Source: Trichostrongylus colubriformis
Lineage: Eukaryota; Nematoda; Chromadorea; Rhabditida; Trichostrongylidae
DNA length: 64,000 bases
Direction: 5' to 3'
NCBI GenBank assembly: GCA_963978905.1
Contig: OZ022261.1
Coordinates: 33,588,102-33,652,101 of the forward strand
A program made the translations under genes and the position numbers. Below, piece by piece: positions 59,086 to 64,000 of this stretch (within the stretch, counting starts at the first letter, position 1; every line of letters starts with the position of its first letter). The notes under the pieces are model-generated. The model made no database searches. It saw only the letters and a list, made by a program, of their open reading frames with translations, and was not told where the DNA came from.

Positions 59086-59750
59086 AGCCTAAAAAGTCTT
59101 TTCGTATTTTTAAATACCGCTTTTTCCCTCAAAACTGCTTTCCACAAAATTTCTTCTGTACATATATATGTAGTACAAGTCTACACGCATCTATAGGTAT
59201 TGTTGTCTTCCATCTCCCGGATAACCCTTTTCGGCAAAATAAAAATATCAAAAGTCATCTCATTTTCAACTCCAATTTTTTTTCTTTGAATGGCGTTAGA
59301 CAGGGAAAGGAAAAGGTGATGATCCGATGGAGCAAGATCAGGGCTATAAGGCAGCAATTTTTATCCAAGCTCGAGAATTTTTTCAAAGAAAAAATCTGAA
59401 AAAAATTTTTACCACTAGTGAAAAAATGACTCGCCAAAAAATTCTCGAGCTTGGTTTGCTGCCCCATCCACCTTATAGCCCTCATCTTGCTCCATCGGAT
59501 TACCTTTTCCTTTCCCTGTCTAACGCCATTCAAAGAAAAATTTTTTTATAATTTTTGTTTGAAAATGAGGTTGACCGCTGATATGTTTATTTTGCCGAAA
59601 AGGGTTATCCGGGAGATGGAAGACAATAATACCCATAGATGCGTGTGGACTTGTACTACATGTGTATGTACAGAAGAGATTGCTGGAAAGCAGTTTGGAG
59701 GGAAAAAGCGGTATTTGAAAATACGAAAAAACTTTTTAGACTACCCATTA
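59086..59750. mobile_element. Foldback of two inverted mariner 3' ends
   Basis: Almost fully palindromic: the left arm 59093-59372 and the right arm 59440-59745 are inverse copies. Ends read TTAGGTAGCCTAAAAAGTC and, inverted, TAGTCTAAAAAGTTTTTTCG. The right arm, read on the plus strand, encodes the mariner C-terminal block HPPYSPHLAPSDYLFLSLSN (aspartate of SPDLAP changed to H). The left arm encodes the same on the minus strand. No DNA-binding or first catalytic region remains. The centre (GCTCGAGAATTTTTT inverse pairs) is also self-complementary. Confidence 0.82.
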
Positions 59751-59751
59751 T

Positions 59752-59820
59752 AAATACAAATATAAATATAAATATAAATATAAATATAAATATAAATATA
59801 AATATAAATATAAATATGTA
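59752..59820. repeat. (AAATAT)n microsatellite
   Basis: About eleven units of a six-base AAATAT/ATAAAT repeat immediately after the foldback. Confidence 0.9.
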
Positions 59821-59824
59821 CACT

Positions 59825-61260
59825 TTTTTTGGATAGGGCTGAGCTAGGGTAAAGCTATGGATGTACGCATATCAGTACAAATACTGCCTGCTTCGCCGTT
59901 AGGACTGCTCCCAGCCTCAGTTGAAAGAATTATGTACCAAATGTAGCTTGTTGTGTACTTGTGCAGTAAGCATTTTTGAAAAGTGAAATTTTGATGATTT
60001 CAAAATCGATTCTCACAAAACCCTCCACAATGGCTCCGAGTTTGATGGTTACAGCGGTTTCTGGAGGTCACTTAATGCATTTCCCTTTCCATCGTGTGGG
60101 AGTGGGTAAGCGTAGATGTATGGACAGATGGACGAATGGGGACAAATAGGCGACGAAAAACGAGTGATCCTTTCGAGTTTGTCCAACCAGAACGATTATT
60201 TTAAGTATGATTTTTTTCTCAGGCCGTGTGTTACATATTGGACCCTAGTGCATCTAGAAAAAACCATTTTCATCGCCCACATTCACCCTGTTCATCTTCT
60301 TAATTATTCACGATTACTTAATTTACTTGTGCCATTCGGAGTGATTAGATCACATCTGTGGCACTGGTTTAATTGCCGTCTATTCTGCTCTGGAACAGGG
60401 AAGTGGATGAAAATAAATAATGACCTGATGGTTCCTTTGACATTGTTTGTTTTTCAACTTCAAGCCTCTTTATTGTTTTACGATCTTTCTTTTTGCAGCT
60501 TTCTTCATAATTTCTAATTCACTTTTTTCTACTCCCCCCTTCGTCTGCCCTTTTCGTATAAAGAACGCTGGTGCTCCGACAAGCCATCTGTTCTCTTTTT
60601 CGATGGGAACGTGGCCATTAGATTACGCCGGCGGATTGGAAACCTTCCATTAGTAGGCGGTTATCATTTGACTTCACTTCTTCTACATGAACATGCTCAC
60701 TTTTTTTCTTTTTTTTTTGGACACTCCGTTTTCTCAGCGCTTTTTTGGTTGTGGACCAATGCTACACAAGTCGGCTTGATTGATTGCATCTACGCTGCAA
60801 CAACAATACGGATGTGACCCCTTGGTAAGCTACAGCTCACTTAAAGGTCACACACATCAATTTCATAGGAAAGCTTTCTGAGCGGCTCCAGCGCGCTTTA
60901 CGTAGTTTTCGAAAACCTGGTCACTTACAGACTACCGAAGGTAAAAATATCCTCATAACTGACAGTTTCGACCAGTTTCCAACCATATCAGGTCCTATGG
61001 GCATTGCTGTTTCCAGAGAGGAACAAAGTACGGGGGACGTGGTAAACAACTACCCTCATTTCCATATCTCATTTCATTTTTTTTTGTTTCTGCGCAGCCG
61101 TCAGCGCGACAGGACAGCGCTCTGAGATTGTCTCAAAATGCGTCCCCCCTTCGTTACATTGCCAGTTGCTTTCTTCTAATTCGAACATAGATTCGTGACA
61201 CCTTAGCTACTTTTCATATGTGTCACAAGACAGTTTAAAAACTGGTGTTCACAAAAAAAT
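59825..61260. other. Intergenic, nothing recognised
   Basis: A 133-codon plus frame at 60116-60517 and others at 60447-60817 are T-rich and lack family or splice support. Confidence 0.25.
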
Positions 61261-61272
61261 TATTTAAACTGA

Positions 61273-61560
61273 ATGACCAACAATAAATGTGAGACCCCGG
61301 AATGTTATTCGAAAACTCAGAAATTTGTAAAATTTACGAGAACTTCTGTGTGTATTTATTCTGAACGGCCAACAATGATGGGAGTTCATACAAAAACCCA
61401 AGAGGCTGAAAAAAACTATTTCAAGTGTTTTGTAAAATCCTGTACTAAACAACCTCTTCAGGCCACAAATAGTGAAGTTCTGCTTTTTTTTGATACTTTC
61501 ATCACGTCTCATTTTACCCGTTTTCTCCTACATACTCGGTGTTTGAGATACGGTGAGTTA
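61273..61560 (+). CDS. Cysteine-containing coding-like frame
   Basis: Reads MTNNKCETPECYSKTQKFVK, TKTQEAEKNYFKCFVKSC and on to a GGTGAG donor-like site at 61552. C-x4-C pairs (KCETPEC and FKCFVKSC) suggest a small secreted or metal-binding segment. No partner exon; the opposite strand is open too. Confidence 0.28.
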
Positions 61561-61604
61561 GTTTATTTTCTAAATAAACAAGTTATACAGTCTAGTTAAA
61601 GGTT

Positions 61605-63745
61605 ATTTTGTAATTCACATCATGTTGTACATAAATATACATGAATATAAACAAAGCTCTATACATAACATTACTTGTCCTGTTTTGTAATTAATTTATA
61701 CTCAATTTAACTCATTAAAAATGTATGCATTAATATAAATGCTGTCTAATTTCCCTTCCCTTACTGATGGGCACAGGGAAGGTAAGCTCTGCGTTTAACC
61801 TCTGTCTAAGGGCACGTGCGAAACAGAGGTTAACCATTTCTTTGCTCCTCCCCTTCTCCCAGCCCCCCCCCCCCCAAAAAAAAATTTTTTTTTAAACACG
61901 ATCTCTTTGTTAACAATAATAATTTATTTATTTGCTATGTCTTAAAGTCACCATGCTAGTACAACCTAAGTACGCTTCCCTGACTTTTTTTCAATTTTTA
62001 CTTTTAAATTTGACCGAAAGATAAAACGCGCATTTTCTACCTTTCAAAATTTTAAAAATTAATACAAAAGAGCGTTATTCATTAGCATGCTTACATTATA
62101 TTACCCAGTAAACCTCACTTATGCTCAAAGAAGGAAATAAGGCGGCCGTTATGCTGCAGAATATCTTTGAAGTCGTCTCAGATTTTTTGCAGCTTTCTGG
62201 TTTCTTCTTTGACCAAAATTTTAGAGTCTCAAGTTTTTACTGAACATTAAGGTCACTATGAGGCTTCTGAATAGCACAGTATTGATTTCTTCTATCCTAT
62301 TATCCTATTCCGTATTCGTTATAATTATCTATTCAATATTCATTATAATTATTTATTATATTCTTATTATAATACTAATTATTATTTTTTGTGTGTACAC
62401 TATATGCTGGCTACCAAGAGCTTCTTGCTTTGTAAATACTCGACGCTATTATCAATGTATCGCTTGTGCCCATGAGATTTCAGCATTCACACTGACTGGT
62501 AGTAAGAGGGAGTGAATCCCTCGAAGTGTACTGCGTCTCTGAGGAAAATGGGGACGGCGATTAGGAACGCTAGTGAGATGAACGGACCCGTGCGCAAGTA
62601 TGTTCATGAACCTATTGATAACCTACACGTCTAGCTATTTTTTAAAAGTGACACAATCCCTGCTCAATGCTTCATTCCTTCAATAACAACATCAAAATTT
62701 ATGCTTTCCACTGTCCAAAATCTGCCTATATTAGCATATGTTGGTTGAATGGAGCATTGGCCCTGTGTATTTCCCAAACGTCATCGAAACCAGTGCATTG
62801 ATTGTTGTTTTACTGTTGGAATATACTAATGAACTATGCACTGGCCTTTGATTTATATAACAAAGCATTACTGTTGGGTTCCAACAACCGTGCATACTTT
62901 CCAACAAATGCCAAAAATTTCGAGAAATGACGAGAGCTCGCAGTTCCTTTTATAGACGCGTGGGACTGCGTGCTTTTTTCGTCGTTACGATGCCATGAGA
63001 AACGAAATATTTGGGCGTAGATTGAGAATTTCCCAATTCTAATGTTGCTTTTTGTTTTGATGGGAATCGAGGATGAAAACTGAAAGAGAAATTTTACTGT
63101 TTTGGGGAAGAATCTAACATACTTGTGTATTCATGGAAAATTCCATTGGGAGAGGCCATGAAATTAATCACGTCACGCCTATGGGCGGGGCCTGCGAGTA
63201 AGAGTATGGTTTCCAGTCAAAATATTTAATTCAACTTCAAGATCCAGCTGTGGGTAGAAGTTAGATCAAGGTCAGCGAGAAGTTTTGGAATAAGTGAAAG
63301 AAACTGCATGCACTGGGTGGAGCGTACTTCGAATGGGACGAGCGAGCGTACCTGCCACAAAAATTCACAACGGAATATAAAATTTTACTGTGAGCGGAGC
63401 TCTAATCGAAAATATGTGTTGAGGGGTGGGAATGTGGAATAAGATGAACAAAAAAGTGAGAGGTGAATGTCGTTCTAACAAAAATCAACCGAAACCAATA
63501 ATGCACAACACGGTATGAGATAATGCGGATGATGGAAAAACCCTTTGGTGTATATGAAGAAGAAAATAGACTTTTGAATCATACCAGTAGATGAGCACAA
63601 TTGCAGAAAAGAGAAAGATTACGCATATCATTCAGATTAGAAGAAAGTGTAATCGTGTGCTCGTACTATGCTCTGTTTCCACCTGTGTGTGGCTCGGACG
63701 ATTTCGATTTTTTTATGAACTTTGAATGAAATAGCCAGTATAAGC
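61605..63745. other. Intergenic, AT-rich, with repeat remnants
   Basis: 61863-61895 is a C-A-T homopolymer chain. 62130-62290 is the 3' part of the hairpin-bearing repeat (TTTTTGCAGCTT, TAGAGTCTCAAG, GAGGCTTCTGAATAGCACAG). 62300-62395 is an imperfect ATTATAATT palindrome. 63180-63210 resembles the GGGCGGRGCCTNCGAGTAA block of family B. Confidence 0.35.
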
Positions 63746-63750
63746 CCAGC

Positions 63751-63960
63751 GGTATGTACCCTTTTGTCAGGATTTTGCACGACGACGAGCGGTATACGAC
63801 GTTCTTGTAGCTATGCGCGTAGCGGTAGTTAGGTCTTAGAACGATTACACGGCAATCAATAATCGCCTCGGGACCCAACAACATGGCGCCCTCAGCTCGT
63901 CCGCATTGCTTCGTTTGCGACATGCCGCGGTGCGAAATCCTGACGTAAGGGTACACACCT
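63751..63960. mobile_element. Small MITE (family G)
   Basis: 210 bp with inverted ends GGTATGTACCCTTTTGTCAG and, inverted, AGGTGTGTACCCTTACGTCA, continuing through GGATTT(T/C)GCAC. The 96-codon minus frame over it is not a gene. Confidence 0.7.
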
Positions 63961-64000
63961 TAGCGCAGCGAGTACCATTTCTGATCGAACTCCCTATGGT

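Noticed and set aside
59752..59820. CRISPR-like or coding repeat from the Asn-Ile run
   Set aside because: Simple six-base microsatellite without spacers, in a eukaryotic genome.

Overview
This is eukaryotic DNA from a nematode, most likely a strongylid (hookworm-like) worm. The evidence is split genes with short introns and (T)TTTCAG acceptors, a probable spliced-leader acceptor, mariner, RTE-type and CR1-like elements in pieces, and a very high load of small palindromic repeats. There is no operon, origin or bacterial gene. Most open frames of 60-150 codons here are chance or repeat-derived. The gene models below were built by hand from splice sites, phase agreement and protein character.

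Best genes: (1) minus strand, 1-1167: 5' end of a secreted immunoglobulin-superfamily protein, four exons in phase, one GC-AG intron, running off the left edge. (2) minus strand, 16015-17154: a five-exon gene with a possible BEN-like C-terminus and two defects, lying between roughly 1-kb inverted arms (14829-15830 and 17410-18673). (3) minus strand, 19010-20745: last three exons of a membrane protein. (4) minus strand, 23914-24518: last exons of an unidentified protein, with a possible 20-nt microexon. (5) plus strand, 25226-34347: a complete five-exon LIM-only (LMO/Beadex-type) gene of 173 residues with all 16 zinc ligands, a 5.8-kb first intron full of transposons, and a likely trans-splice acceptor 29 nt before the ATG. 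Weaker coding exons without family assignment lie at 3.2-3.5, 12.9, 17.2-17.4, 23.4-23.7, 39.8-40.0, 41.4-41.9, 43.3-44.3, 46.2-46.9, 54.0-54.96, 57.4-57.7 and 61.3-61.6 kb.

Mobile DNA: a decayed mariner (29745-31003) and an RTE-type LINE 3' end (about 27600-28620), both in the LMO first intron; a CR1-like LINE 3' end (19606-20055); an internally deleted mariner with both terminal repeats (37702-38559); a foldback made of two inverted mariner 3' ends (59086-59750); tRNA-derived SINE copies (2862, 50103, 39338); and several MITE or foldback families, the commonest having TTAA plus AGGCACCnnnAGGGGTAA ends. A dispersed repeat carries a hairpin resembling a hammerhead-ribozyme core with one compensatory base-pair change between copies.

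The rest (long stretches of 36-64 kb, 4-12 kb and 47-53 kb) is intergenic or intronic DNA in which I can support little beyond repeats.
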